Source: Palsa-504 sp963739615
GTDB taxonomy: Bacteria; Actinomycetota; Actinomycetes; Streptosporangiales; Streptosporangiaceae
Assembly: GCA_963739615.1 (NCBI GenBank)
Contig: CAVUBD010000002.1
Span: 62,001-126,000 of the forward strand
Direction: 5' to 3'
Length of the DNA stretch: 64,000 bases
Shown here: positions 33,496 to 41,793 of the stretch, one piece after another
Numbering within the stretch: the first letter of the stretch is position 1
Layout of the letters: every line of letters starts with the position of its first letter
Notes under the pieces: model-generated
What the model saw: the letters and a program-made list of their open reading frames with translations, nothing else
Told to the model about the DNA's origin: nothing
Databases searched by the model: none
Made by a program: the position numbers and the translations under genes

Positions 33496-35865
33496 TCACG
33501 GCGGCGGCAGTTTGATCACGACGGGGGCGCCCGGGCTGAGCAGGTGTGACTCGCCCCGGATGGTGACGTTGAGCGGCGTGCCCTTTTCCACCAGGTAGCG
33601 CTCTTCGTCATGGGTGAGCCTGACCCGGAGCTGCCTGTCGCAGAATCGCAGCGAGAATGCCAGTTCGCGCCAGGCGTGCGGCAGGTTGGGGGCCAGGGAC
33701 AGCTGGCCGTCGAAGTCACGGACGCCGCCGAACCCGAAGACCAGTGCCGACCACACCCCGGCGGCTGAGGCGATGTGGACTCCGTCCGAGGCGTTGCCTG
33801 CGACGTTGCCCAGATCCATGAGCACCGCGTACTGGAAATACTCAAGGGCCTGGCGCTCTTTGCCGATCTCGGCGGCGATGATGCTCTGGACGCACGCCGA
33901 CAAGGACGAGTCACCAGTGGTGATCGGGTCGTAGTAGTCGAAGTTGCGGCGCTTCTGCTCCATGGAGAACTCGTTGCCGAGCAGGAACATCGCCAGCACG
34001 ATGTCGGCCTGCTTCAGCACCTGGTGCCGGTAGATCACGAGCGGGTGGTAGTGAAGCAGCAGCGGAAACTTCTCGCGCGGCGTGCTGTCGAGGTCCCACG
34101 GCTCGCGGTTGAGGAACGTGTCATCTTGCGGGTGAATCTTCCGTTCCTCGTCGAAGGGCACGTGCATGGCCGCCGCGGCCCGCTCCCACGACTCGAGCTC
34201 GCGGGGCTGCAGCCGGACTTGATCGACGAGCGAGGCGTAATCTTCCGGCCGCTCCTCGCGCAGCCGGCGCACGGTGGCGGCGGCGAAGTTGAGGTTCAGC
34301 CGCGCCATGAGGTTGGTGTAGGTGTTGTCGTTGACCACGGTGGTGTACTCGTCAGGACCGGTCACGCCGTGGATGTGGAATTTGTCATCGGCGCCGTAGA
34401 AACCGAGGTCCGCCCACAGCCGGGCGGTCTGGACGAGCATCTCGGCGCCGATCTCGCCGAGCAGGGGCAGGTCGCCGCAGACCTCCGCGTGACGCCTGAT
34501 CGCGAGCGCGATGTCGGCGTTGATGTGGTACTGGGCGGTGCCCGCCTGGAAATTGGATGAGGCTTCCTCCCCGTTGATGGTCCGCCACGGGTAGAGCGCG
34601 CCTTTCTGGCTGACCTCGCGCGCCCGTTCCCGCGCGCGGTCGAGCATGCTGTGCCGGAAGCGCAGCAGGTTACGGGCGATCCTCGGCTGGGTGTAGGACA
34701 GGAAAGGCAGCACGTAGATCTCGGTGTCCCAGAAGTAGTGCCCCTCGTAGGCCTGCCCGGTCAGCCCCTTCGCCGGGACCCCGGCCCCTTCGGCCCGCCA
34801 GGACGCCTGGGCGACCTGGTAGAGGTTCCACCGGATCGCCTGCTGCTGCCGCACCGGATTGAGCCGGGCCTGCACGCGCACGTCGGCGCGGTCCCAGAAC
34901 TGGTCGAGATGGTGGCGCTGGCTGGTGACGAGCACCTCGAATCCTTCCCGGACCGCCCGGTCCAGGGTCCGGCGGCACCGGTTGACCAGCTCGGGTACGG
35001 GGATGCTCCGCGAGGTCTGGTAGGTCGCGTACTTGGTGATCCGGATCGGTACGCCCGGCAATGCATCCGCCGTGACCAGGACCTCCCTGACGCCATCGTC
35101 CAGGGACCCCACCGCCTGGTAGGAGCACGCCGCGTCGATCACGTGGTCGACGCCGACGCCGAGGGTCATCCCGCTGTTGGTCGTCTGGTAGCCCAGCAGG
35201 ATGCGCAGGCAGGCCAGTTCGGCTGCCTGCACGTTGAGCACCCGGTGCGGCAGCGCGGTGGCCAGGCGGGGGTCGCCCGGCCGGTACTCGGGCGCGCCCT
35301 CCGCCAGATGGGCGTCCTGGCGCTCAAGCACCAGTGAGGAGATAACCACCGGCGCGGCGGCGTCGAGCACGGTCACCTCGTAGGTCATCGCGACCAGGTG
35401 GCGGTGCTCGAGCGAGACGATCCGGCGCGAGCGGACCTTTACGTGCTTGCCGGCCCCGGTGGCCCACACCAGCTCACGCGTCAGCGTCCCGGCCCGCATG
35501 TCCAGGACCCGCGAGTAATCATGGGTGCGCGCGGTCGGCAGGAAGAACGGCTCGTCGTCCACGTAGAGCTTCAGGATCGTCGCGTCGGGCACGTTCACGA
35601 TCGTCTGGCCGGTCTTGGCGAGCGCGGGCGCCTCTTCCGCGTGCACGATCGGCCAGGTCTCGTGGAAACCGCTGACGAACGTTCCCGGGCACAGCGCCGG
35701 GCGCCCCTCCTCGAAGCTGCCGCGGACGCCGACGAAACCGTTGCCGAGCGCGAACACGGTCTCGGTGCGGTCCACGAACTCATCGGGGTACCGCGCCTCC
35801 ACTACGCGCCACTCATCGGCAGGGTAGAGATACTCAGGCGGCAGCGTGATCTTGCGCTTAAGCAT
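33496..35865 (-). CDS. Glycoside hydrolase family 65 disaccharide phosphorylase/hydrolase
   Basis: The 789-aa protein has the GH65 order: N-terminal beta-sandwich (GNGFVGVRGSFEEGRPA), linker, (alpha/alpha)6 barrel and C-terminal beta-sheet. The catalytic acid Glu sits in GVTGPDEYTTVVNDN, and GHYFWDTEIYVLPF forms the substrate site. The phosphate-loop Ser/Thr region TGDSSLSACVQS fits the phosphorylase subgroup (trehalose, maltose or kojibiose phosphorylase), but trehalose hydrolases of mycobacteria and Streptomyces share this fold, so substrate and mechanism are open. ATG 35865 gives the usual length. It lies downstream of the phosphofructokinase gene, with a hairpin between. A DosR-like site, 6 of 8 fixed bases, is 37 bp upstream. 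Confidence 0.88.
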   Translation of the reverse strand: MLKRKITLPPEYLYPADEWRVVEARYPDEFVDRTETVFALGNGFVGVRGSFEEGRPALCPGTFVSGFHETWPIVHAEEAPALAKTGQTIVNVPDATILKLYVDDEPFFLPTARTHDYSRVLDMRAGTLTRELVWATGAGKHVKVRSRRIVSLEHRHLVAMTYEVTVLDAAAPVVISSLVLERQDAHLAEGAPEYRPGDPRLATALPHRVLNVQAAELACLRILLGYQTTNSGMTLGVGVDHVIDAACSYQAVGSLDDGVREVLVTADALPGVPIRITKYATYQTSRSIPVPELVNRCRRTLDRAVREGFEVLVTSQRHHLDQFWDRADVRVQARLNPVRQQQAIRWNLYQVAQASWRAEGAGVPAKGLTGQAYEGHYFWDTEIYVLPFLSYTQPRIARNLLRFRHSMLDRARERAREVSQKGALYPWRTINGEEASSNFQAGTAQYHINADIALAIRRHAEVCGDLPLLGEIGAEMLVQTARLWADLGFYGADDKFHIHGVTGPDEYTTVVNDNTYTNLMARLNLNFAAATVRRLREERPEDYASLVDQVRLQPRELESWERAAAAMHVPFDEERKIHPQDDTFLNREPWDLDSTPREKFPLLLHYHPLVIYRHQVLKQADIVLAMFLLGNEFSMEQKRRNFDYYDPITTGDSSLSACVQSIIAAEIGKERQALEYFQYAVLMDLGNVAGNASDGVHIASAAGVWSALVFGFGGVRDFDGQLSLAPNLPHAWRELAFSLRFCDRQLRVRLTHDEERYLVEKGTPLNVTIRGESHLLSPGAPVVIKLPPP

Positions 35866-35901
35866 GGTTCGACCGTAGTCCGGCGGTCAGCGTAGCGACA
35901 G

Positions 35902-35915
35902 ATGGCGCAGGTCCC
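35902..35915 (-). promoter_or_regulatory. Weak DosR/DevR-like site before the GH65 gene
   Basis: On the minus strand the site reads GGGACCTGCGCCAT. It matches 6 of the 8 fixed bases of GGGNCNNNNGNCCC, with one full half-site. Its distance of 37 bp from the start is suitable for a promoter-proximal activator, but the match is weak. Confidence 0.25.
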
Positions 35916-35935
35916 GACTTCCGCCGTTGTCCGGT

Positions 35936-35961
35936 CCGCCCGGGCCTTGCGGCCCGGGCGG
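35936..35961 (-). terminator. GC-rich hairpin downstream of phosphofructokinase
   Basis: CCGCCCGGGCC and GGCCCGGGCGG form a perfect 11-bp stem with a TTGC loop, starting a few bases after the phosphofructokinase stop codon. There is no T-tract, as is common for actinobacterial terminators. It likely ends the phosphofructokinase transcript before the GH65 promoter. Confidence 0.7.
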
Positions 35962-35967
35962 CCGGCC

Positions 35968-37011
35968 TCACCCGAAGAAGACCTCGGCTTCGGCGTAGCG
36001 CTCAGGGGGCACCACCTTAAGCTCGCGGGTCGCGTCGGCCAGCGGCACGCAAACGATGTCGTTCCCGCGCAAGGCCACCATCGTGCCGAACGTGCCGTCG
36101 TGCACCGCGCCGATCGCATGGACGCCGAAGCGCGTGGCCAGCACCCGGTCGAACGCCGTCGGCGTGCCGCCGCGCTGGATGTGGCCGAGCACCGTGCAGC
36201 GGGCCTCCTTGCCGGTGCGCTTCTCGATCTCGCTGGCCAGCGTCTGCCCGATTCCGCCCAGGCGCACGTGACCGAACGCGTCCAGCCGCTGGTCGGACAG
36301 CTGAACGTCGGCCTCCTGGGGAGTCGCGCCCTCGGAGACCACCACGATCGGCGCGTACCTGGTCTGGAACCTGTGCTGCACGTACGCGCAGACCTTCTCG
36401 ATGCTGAACGGGTTCTCCGGGATCAGGATCACGTTGGCCCCGCCGGCCATCCCCGCATGCAGCGCGATCCACCCGGCGTGCCTGCCCATCACCTCGACGA
36501 TGAGCGCGCGATGGTGGCTCTCGGCCGTGGTGTGCAGCCGGTCGATGGCCTCCATCGCGATGTTCACCGCGGTGTCGAACCCGAACGTGTAGTCGGTGGC
36601 CCCCAGGTCGTTGTCGATGGTCTTGGGCACGCCGACCACCTTGACGCCTTCGGCGTGCAGCCGGGTGGCCACGCCCAGGGTGTCCTCGCCGCCGATCGCC
36701 ACTAGCGCGTCCACGCCCAGCCCGGCCAGCGTGTCCTTGATCCGCTCGACTCCGGACCTGCCACCCGCGGCGGCGCTTCCGGCCAGCGGGTTCGTCCGCG
36801 ACGATCCCAGGATCGTCCCGCCCCGGGGCAGGATGCCCCGCACCGCCTGCACGTCGAGGGGGACGGTGTCGCCGTCCAGCGGGCCGCGCCAGCCGTCGCG
36901 GAAGCCCACGAACTCGAACCCGAACTCCGGCGTTCCGCGGCGCACCAGTGCCCTGATGACCGCATTCAGCCCCGGGCAGTCTCCGCCGCCCGTCAGCACT
37001 CCTACTCGCAT
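35968..37011 (-). CDS. pfp: 6-phosphofructokinase with pyrophosphate-type active-site residues
   Basis: The 347-aa group III PFK phosphorylates fructose-6-phosphate. GGDCPGLNAVIR opens the phosphoryl-donor site and PKTIDNDL holds the catalytic Asp. Two positions tell donor preference in this family. E. coli Gly104 (in GGDGS) is Asp here (IGGEDT, about residue 110), and Gly124 (in PGTIDND) is Lys (PKTIDND). Asp104 with Lys124 is the pattern of PPi-dependent enzymes such as that of Amycolatopsis methanolica, whereas actinobacterial ATP enzymes keep Gly104. I therefore favour PPi as donor, which would make the step reversible and ATP-sparing. AAGGAC lies 8 nt before ATG 37011. The gene follows the GNAT/acyl-CoA synthetase fusion by 48 bp. 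Confidence 0.85.
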   Translation of the reverse strand: MRVGVLTGGGDCPGLNAVIRALVRRGTPEFGFEFVGFRDGWRGPLDGDTVPLDVQAVRGILPRGGTILGSSRTNPLAGSAAAGGRSGVERIKDTLAGLGVDALVAIGGEDTLGVATRLHAEGVKVVGVPKTIDNDLGATDYTFGFDTAVNIAMEAIDRLHTTAESHHRALIVEVMGRHAGWIALHAGMAGGANVILIPENPFSIEKVCAYVQHRFQTRYAPIVVVSEGATPQEADVQLSDQRLDAFGHVRLGGIGQTLASEIEKRTGKEARCTVLGHIQRGGTPTAFDRVLATRFGVHAIGAVHDGTFGTMVALRGNDIVCVPLADATRELKVVPPERYAEAEVFFG

Positions 37012-37059
37012 AAGACAACGTCCTTCCGTATGAGGGTGCTTACCATCTGATGTCCCTGA

Positions 37060-39807
37060 TCAGGCTCGTGGTCGCCGGCGCAGCGCGGGGAACAGCGGGC
37101 CGGGGCCCGGGGGGCGCGGGGCCAGCCGCGCCTTGCAGTCCACGGCGAGCGCTCCGGCGGGGCTGACCAGGATGGGGTTGAGGTCGAGCTCGACAAGTTC
37201 GGGCACATCCTCGGCGATGCGGGCGACCTGCTCGAGCACCGCCACGAGCGCCTGGCGGTCCGCCTTCGGCGCGCCCCGGTAGCCGTCAAGCAGCGGCGCG
37301 GCCCGGAGCGAGGCGACCAGGGCGTCGGCTGCGCCCGGCTCGAGCGGCGGGACGGCGAAGGCGCGATCCCCGAGCAGGTCGGTCATGACCCCGCCGAGGC
37401 CGACCATCACGACCGGGCCGAACTCGGGGTCAGTGGCCAGCCCGACGATCGCCTCGACGCCCGGCGGTGCCATCGGCTGGATCACCGCCCCGCCCATCTG
37501 CGCGCCGAGCCGCGACTCCATGGCCTGGTATGCCGCGCGTACTGCCCCGGCGTCGCGTAGTCCGAGCGCGACGCCGCCGACGTCGGTCTTGTGCACCACA
37601 TTGCCCGACCGGGCCTTCAAGACCACGGGGAATCCGGCCGCCTCGGCCGCCTCGGCGGCCTGCGCGGCGGTCGTCGCGCCGCGCGTCGGCAGCACGGGCA
37701 GGCCGCACGCTGCTAGCAGACGGGCCGCCTCGTCGAGCTCGAGCCAGCCCCCTGCGGGACTGCTAGCCAGCTTGGCGGCGACGATTTCCCTGATCGCCGG
37801 GTCGTCGGACGGTTCTGCTGGCTCCCCCGCCGGCCGCAGCGGGCGCCGGCGCCACTGCGCGTAGCCGCAGACGTGCGCCAGGGCCGCCGCCGCTCGCTCC
37901 GGTGACCCGATCTCCGCCACCTGTGCCGCTTCGCTGGAAATGAGCGGGGCGCCCGTCTCGACTGAGCATGCGACGACCGGCTTGCCGGCCCGGTGCGCGA
38001 CGCGCGCGATGGTCTCCCGCACCTCCGCAGCCGAGATCGTCATGGTCTTGACCACGACGGTGATCACGGCGTCGATCGCGTCGTCGCCGAGGACGATCTC
38101 GAGCGCCTGCTCGAGCATGGCCGCGGTACCGTCGGCGGTGAGGTCGACCGGGTTGGCGGTCGCCGCCGCGACCACGACGACCTCGCTGAGCGCGTGCTGC
38201 GTCGCCTGCGAAAGCTCAGGGACGGCCAGCCCGCCGCTCTCGCACGCGTCGGCGGCCAGGATGAGCGGGCCGCCGGAGTTCCCGACCAGCGCGACCCGCC
38301 GCCCCGCGGGCAGCGGCGCGGCGAGCAAGATGGCCGAGACGTCAAGCAGTTCCTCCAGCCGGTCGACCTTGATGACCCCCGCGCTTTGCAGCAGGGCGGT
38401 GACGGTGATTTCCGGGGTCGCCGCGGCGGCGGTGTGCGAGCGGGCACCCCTGGCGCCCGCCGATGTCCGGCCCGCCTTCAGCGCCACGATGGGCTTGGTC
38501 GCGCCGACCCGCCTGGCGATGCGGGCGAACTTGCGCGGGTTGCCGAGCGACTCCAGGTACAGCGCGACTACCGAGGTCTGCTCGTCGTGCTCGAAGAAGC
38601 ACAGCAGGTCGTTCGGGCTCACGTCGAGCTTGTTCCCGACCGACACGAAGGCCGACAGGCCCAGGCCGGCGGCGCGGGTCTGCTCGCCGAGCACGATCCC
38701 GACCGCGCCGGACTGCGAGACCAGAGCCAGCCGCCCGGGCAGCGGATCGAGCGAGGCGAACGTGGCGTTCATCCGGACGCCGGGATCGGTGTTCATGACA
38801 CCCAGGCAGTTCGGGCCGACGAGCCGCATCCCGTGCGTGCGGGCCACGCTCAGCAGCTCAGTCTCGACCGCGGCGCCCGAGCGGCCCGTCTCGCCGAAGC
38901 CCGCGGTGATGATGGTGACGGCGCGCACGCCGGTCGAGGCGGCCTCGTCGATCACGCCGGGGACCGCTGACGCGGGAACGGCCACGACGGCGAGGTCGAC
39001 CGGCTCGGGCACGGAGAGCAGTGCGGGAAACGCGGGCACGCCGCAGATCGCCCGCGCCGCGGGGTTGACCGGGTAGACAGTGCCCGAGAAGTCGCCGACC
39101 AGCAGGGACCGGACAACCTGATGCCCGGTGTTGCCCGGGTGGCGGCCCGCTCCGACGACTGCGATCGAGCGCGGCCGAAGGACCGCCGCGATGCTGGCGA
39201 CCTCCGCGGTCGCCTCCCGCTGATCACAGGACGCACGATAGGCCGCCGTCGGCCGCAGGTCGATCTCGACCCGCACCGTCGCCCCGCCGCTGTGCCGGGT
39301 GCAGCGCAGGCCAGTCGCCGCGAACAGCTCAAGCAAGGCCGTGTTCTGCATCTTGACCTCGGCGGTGAAGCGCAGGACCCCCCTGGTCCGCGCGTACTCC
39401 GCCAGGCTCTCGAACAGCAAGGTCGTGACGCCGTGGCCCTGATGGGCGTCGGCGACGATGAAGCTGGCCTCGGCCGCCCGTGCCAGCCCGTCGGGGCGGT
39501 CATAGCTGGCCAGCCCGATCAGCTCGTCCGATATCAGCGCGACAAAGGCCATCCGGACGTCGTAGTCCACCTCGCTGAAGTGCGCGGCGGCGGCCAGGCT
39601 GAGAGTCGGTGCGGCTAGCAGCACATGCCGGTGCAGCGTGCCGGGCGACACGGCCGCGCGCAGTCCGGCCAGCGCAGGTGCGTCGTCCGGCCTGATCGGG
39701 CGGACGACAACCGCCTCGCCGTTCCTGAGCAGCCCGTCGAACTCCCACTCCGGCGGATACCCAGCTGGATCCGCGGCGTCTTGCCCAGCACTTTCGGCGG
39801 TAGCCAT
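37060..39807 (-). CDS. GNAT acetyltransferase / NDP-forming acyl-CoA synthetase fusion (Pat-like)
   Basis: The 915-aa protein starts at ATG 39807, placed 7 nt after GGAGGA; two earlier in-frame ATGs overlap the ribosome site. Domains in order: GNAT N-acetyltransferase (about 20-190; ADAHQGHGVTTLLFESLAEY is the acetyl-CoA loop), CoA-binding (about 205-330; VVGAGRHPGNTGHQVVRSLL), succinyl-CoA-ligase-like (about 335-480; SQSGAVGIVLGEQ), and ATP-grasp (about 680-900; FPVVLKARSGNVVHKTDVGGV). The segment ARSHTAA keeps the His that carries phosphate in active ADP-forming acyl-CoA synthetases; Salmonella Pat, which only acetylates proteins, lacks that activity. It may make acetyl-CoA from acetate and acetylate lysines. 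A DosR-type box lies 50 bp upstream. Confidence 0.87.
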   Translation of the reverse strand: MATAESAGQDAADPAGYPPEWEFDGLLRNGEAVVVRPIRPDDAPALAGLRAAVSPGTLHRHVLLAAPTLSLAAAAHFSEVDYDVRMAFVALISDELIGLASYDRPDGLARAAEASFIVADAHQGHGVTTLLFESLAEYARTRGVLRFTAEVKMQNTALLELFAATGLRCTRHSGGATVRVEIDLRPTAAYRASCDQREATAEVASIAAVLRPRSIAVVGAGRHPGNTGHQVVRSLLVGDFSGTVYPVNPAARAICGVPAFPALLSVPEPVDLAVVAVPASAVPGVIDEAASTGVRAVTIITAGFGETGRSGAAVETELLSVARTHGMRLVGPNCLGVMNTDPGVRMNATFASLDPLPGRLALVSQSGAVGIVLGEQTRAAGLGLSAFVSVGNKLDVSPNDLLCFFEHDEQTSVVALYLESLGNPRKFARIARRVGATKPIVALKAGRTSAGARGARSHTAAAATPEITVTALLQSAGVIKVDRLEELLDVSAILLAAPLPAGRRVALVGNSGGPLILAADACESGGLAVPELSQATQHALSEVVVVAAATANPVDLTADGTAAMLEQALEIVLGDDAIDAVITVVVKTMTISAAEVRETIARVAHRAGKPVVACSVETGAPLISSEAAQVAEIGSPERAAAALAHVCGYAQWRRRPLRPAGEPAEPSDDPAIREIVAAKLASSPAGGWLELDEAARLLAACGLPVLPTRGATTAAQAAEAAEAAGFPVVLKARSGNVVHKTDVGGVALGLRDAGAVRAAYQAMESRLGAQMGGAVIQPMAPPGVEAIVGLATDPEFGPVVMVGLGGVMTDLLGDRAFAVPPLEPGAADALVASLRAAPLLDGYRGAPKADRQALVAVLEQVARIAEDVPELVELDLNPILVSPAGALAVDCKARLAPRPPGPGPLFPALRRRPRA

Positions 39808-39856
39808 CGTCATCTCCTCCGGCATCTAACGTCGTCGCGGCACCGCGACCTCGCCA

Positions 39857-39870
39857 GGGCCGGAGGTCCC
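39857..39870 (-). promoter_or_regulatory. DosR/DevR-type box before the Pat-like gene
   Basis: GGGCCGGAGGTCCC matches all eight fixed bases of the relaxed pattern GGGNCNNNNGNCCC, with one strict half-site (GTCCC). It lies 50 bp upstream of the chosen start and between the thiolase terminator and the Pat-like gene, a good location for an activator. Confidence 0.45.
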
Positions 39871-39895
39871 ATACCGATCCGGTGCGCGCGAGCGG

Positions 39896-39935
39896 ACTGC
39901 GAGCCGGTCAGCCGCCAGGCTGACCGGCTCGCAGT
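39896..39935 (-). terminator. Strong hairpin terminator after thiolase
   Basis: ACTGCGAGCCGGTCAGCC (39896-39913) pairs perfectly with 39918-39935 around a GCCA loop, giving an 18-bp stem. It begins 13 bp after the thiolase stop codon on the minus strand and separates that gene from the Pat-like promoter. Confidence 0.85.
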
Positions 39936-39948
39936 TACCAGCACCTAC

Positions 39949-41136
39949 TTACAGTCGCTCGAAGATCGCGGCGATGCCCTGGCCGCCACCGATGCACATG
40001 GTGACGAGGGCGTACCGGCCGGACGTCCGCTTCAGCTCGTAGAGTGCCTTGACCGTAAGGATGGCACCCGTGGCAGCCACCGGGTGGCCCAGTGAGATGC
40101 CGCTGCCGTTGGGATTGGTCCGCTCCGGCGGCAGGCCAAGCTCGCGCACGCAGGCGAGCGCCTGGGCCGCGAAGGCCTCGTTGACCTCGAACACGTCGAT
40201 CTCGTCGATCTTCAGGCCGGTCTTGTCCAGGACCTTCCTGACGGCCGGTACCGGACCGATGCCCATCAGCATGGGCTCGACGCCGGCGTGGCTGTAGGCG
40301 ACCAGGCGGCCCATCGGCTGCAGGCCGTGGCGGCTGGCATAGGCGCCGGTGGTGAGCACGACGGCGGCGGCCGCGTCGTTCATGCCCGAGGCGTTCCCTG
40401 CGGTGATCGTGCCGTCCTTGGAGAACGCGGGGCGCAGGTGGGCCATGCCCTCCACGGAGGCGTCCGGCCGGATGTGCTCGTCGGCCACCACGTCGACGGT
40501 GCCCTTCCTGGCGGGTGCCTTGACGGGCGTTATCTGCTCGTCGAAGTAGCCGGCCGCCACCGCGGCGGCGGCCCGCTGGTGGCTTTCGGCCGCCAGGGCG
40601 TCCTGATCTTCGCGCGAGATCCCGTACTCCTGGGCCACGTTCTCCGCGGTCACACCCATATGGCAGGCGTTGAAGGGGTCATGCAGCGCGCCGCCCACCG
40701 CGTCGACGGCCACGCCCTCTCCCAGTCGCTGGCCCCAGCGCATGGCCGGCAGCCAGTAAGGGGCGCGGCTCATCGACTCGGCGCCGCCTGCCACCGCGAC
40801 GTCAGCGTCACCGAGCATGATGACCTGGGACGCCGAGACGATGGCCTGCAGCCCGCTGCCGCACAGCCGGTTCACGGTCATGGCCGGCACCTTGATCGGC
40901 AGGCCGCCGTTGACGGCGGCGACCCGGCTCAGGTACATATCCCTGGTCTCGGTGTGAATCACGTTGCCGAAGACCACGTGGCCGAAGTCCTCGGGATCGA
41001 CGCCGGACCGGCGCACCGACTCACGGATCACGGTCGCCCCCAGGTCACACGGCGGGACGCCGGCCAGGCCGCCGCCGTATTTGCCGATGGCGGTCCGGAC
41101 CGCGGACACCACGACTACATCGGTCTGCTCACTCAT
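39949..41136 (-). CDS. Acetyl-CoA C-acyltransferase (thiolase)
   Basis: The 395-aa protein starts at ATG 41136, with GGAG 7-8 nt upstream (GAGGAGAATGTC). It is a complete thiolase: nucleophilic Cys in VNRLCGSGLQA, His in ISLGHPVAATGA and second Cys in MCIGGGQG. It condenses or cleaves acyl-CoA, supplying acetoacetyl-CoA for PHA or acetyl-CoA from beta-oxidation; degradative and biosynthetic types cannot be told apart with confidence. It is divergent from the acyl-CoA dehydrogenase/fixABCX run across a 657-bp regulatory gap containing a strict DosR-type palindrome 310 bp upstream. Confidence 0.94.
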   Translation of the reverse strand: MSEQTDVVVVSAVRTAIGKYGGGLAGVPPCDLGATVIRESVRRSGVDPEDFGHVVFGNVIHTETRDMYLSRVAAVNGGLPIKVPAMTVNRLCGSGLQAIVSASQVIMLGDADVAVAGGAESMSRAPYWLPAMRWGQRLGEGVAVDAVGGALHDPFNACHMGVTAENVAQEYGISREDQDALAAESHQRAAAAVAAGYFDEQITPVKAPARKGTVDVVADEHIRPDASVEGMAHLRPAFSKDGTITAGNASGMNDAAAAVVLTTGAYASRHGLQPMGRLVAYSHAGVEPMLMGIGPVPAVRKVLDKTGLKIDEIDVFEVNEAFAAQALACVRELGLPPERTNPNGSGISLGHPVAATGAILTVKALYELKRTSGRYALVTMCIGGGQGIAAIFERL

Positions 41137-41445
41137 GACATTCTCCTCACATGTCCGGGCCGCCGTTGACTGCCCAAATCTGCCCATGCGGTAAGCAGAC
41201 TGGTCCGCAGCCAGGAAACACAGCGCGGGCGATCTCCGCTAGGCCGGCCAGGCTGGCCGGCCGGAAACTTCCTCTGATACATCAAGCACCCGACCCGGCA
41301 ACTCCCGCGAACATGAGCGGCAGATTGACGATTGACCTCATCGTCATCAGCGCCGTCCTCTCGTCCCGGATCCGATGTCCCTGCGCCCTGCGCTGCCCTG
41401 GTGCCTGCTTTTCGATACTGACCTGAAACAGCGCGCGCTGGCAAG

Positions 41446-41459
41446 GGGACGAAGGTCCC
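41446..41459. promoter_or_regulatory. DosR/DevR-type palindrome in the thiolase/acyl-CoA dehydrogenase gap
   Basis: GGGAC-GAAG-GTCCC matches both half-sites of the DosR consensus core. It sits in the 657-bp gap between two divergent genes. A looser relative, AGGCCCGTCGGTCC, is 9 bp further at 41468-41481. The clustering resembles the paired sites typical of DosR promoters. Confidence 0.55.
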
Positions 41460-41634
41460 GCACCTTAAGGCCCGTCGGTCCTGAGACGCAGCCCGGCTAC
41501 CTGGTCTCCTGATCACAATCGCCTGGCGGTGACGGTCCGGCATCACCCTGCCACCGCTTCGGCTTCGTATGGCTGACCATCGAAAGGATCCCGCCCGGGT
41601 GACGCTATTCCCGGCTGACCATCACCACGAATTA

Positions 41635-41648
41635 AGGACCTTCGGCCC
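41635..41648. promoter_or_regulatory. Second DosR-like site, 146 bp before acyl-CoA dehydrogenase
   Basis: AGGACCTTCGGCCC matches seven of eight fixed bases of GGGNCNNNNGNCCC. It lies upstream of an AT-rich block at about 41675-41735 (TTTAATACTTTACATTTAATG), which is very unusual for this genome and probably contains the promoter and leader of the acyl-CoA dehydrogenase gene. The rest of the gap, 41137-41793, has no ORF I can support. Confidence 0.4.
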
Positions 41649-41793
41649 TACCGCGGCAGCGCCGATCGGGGTCAGCTATGATAGTATTTGTTTGCCACTT
41701 TTAATACTTTACATTTAATGACATTGCAATAGCGACTTTCGCCCAGATATTCAACCCGGCCAAGATGGCCGACAATTGGGAGGTGCCCGTACC

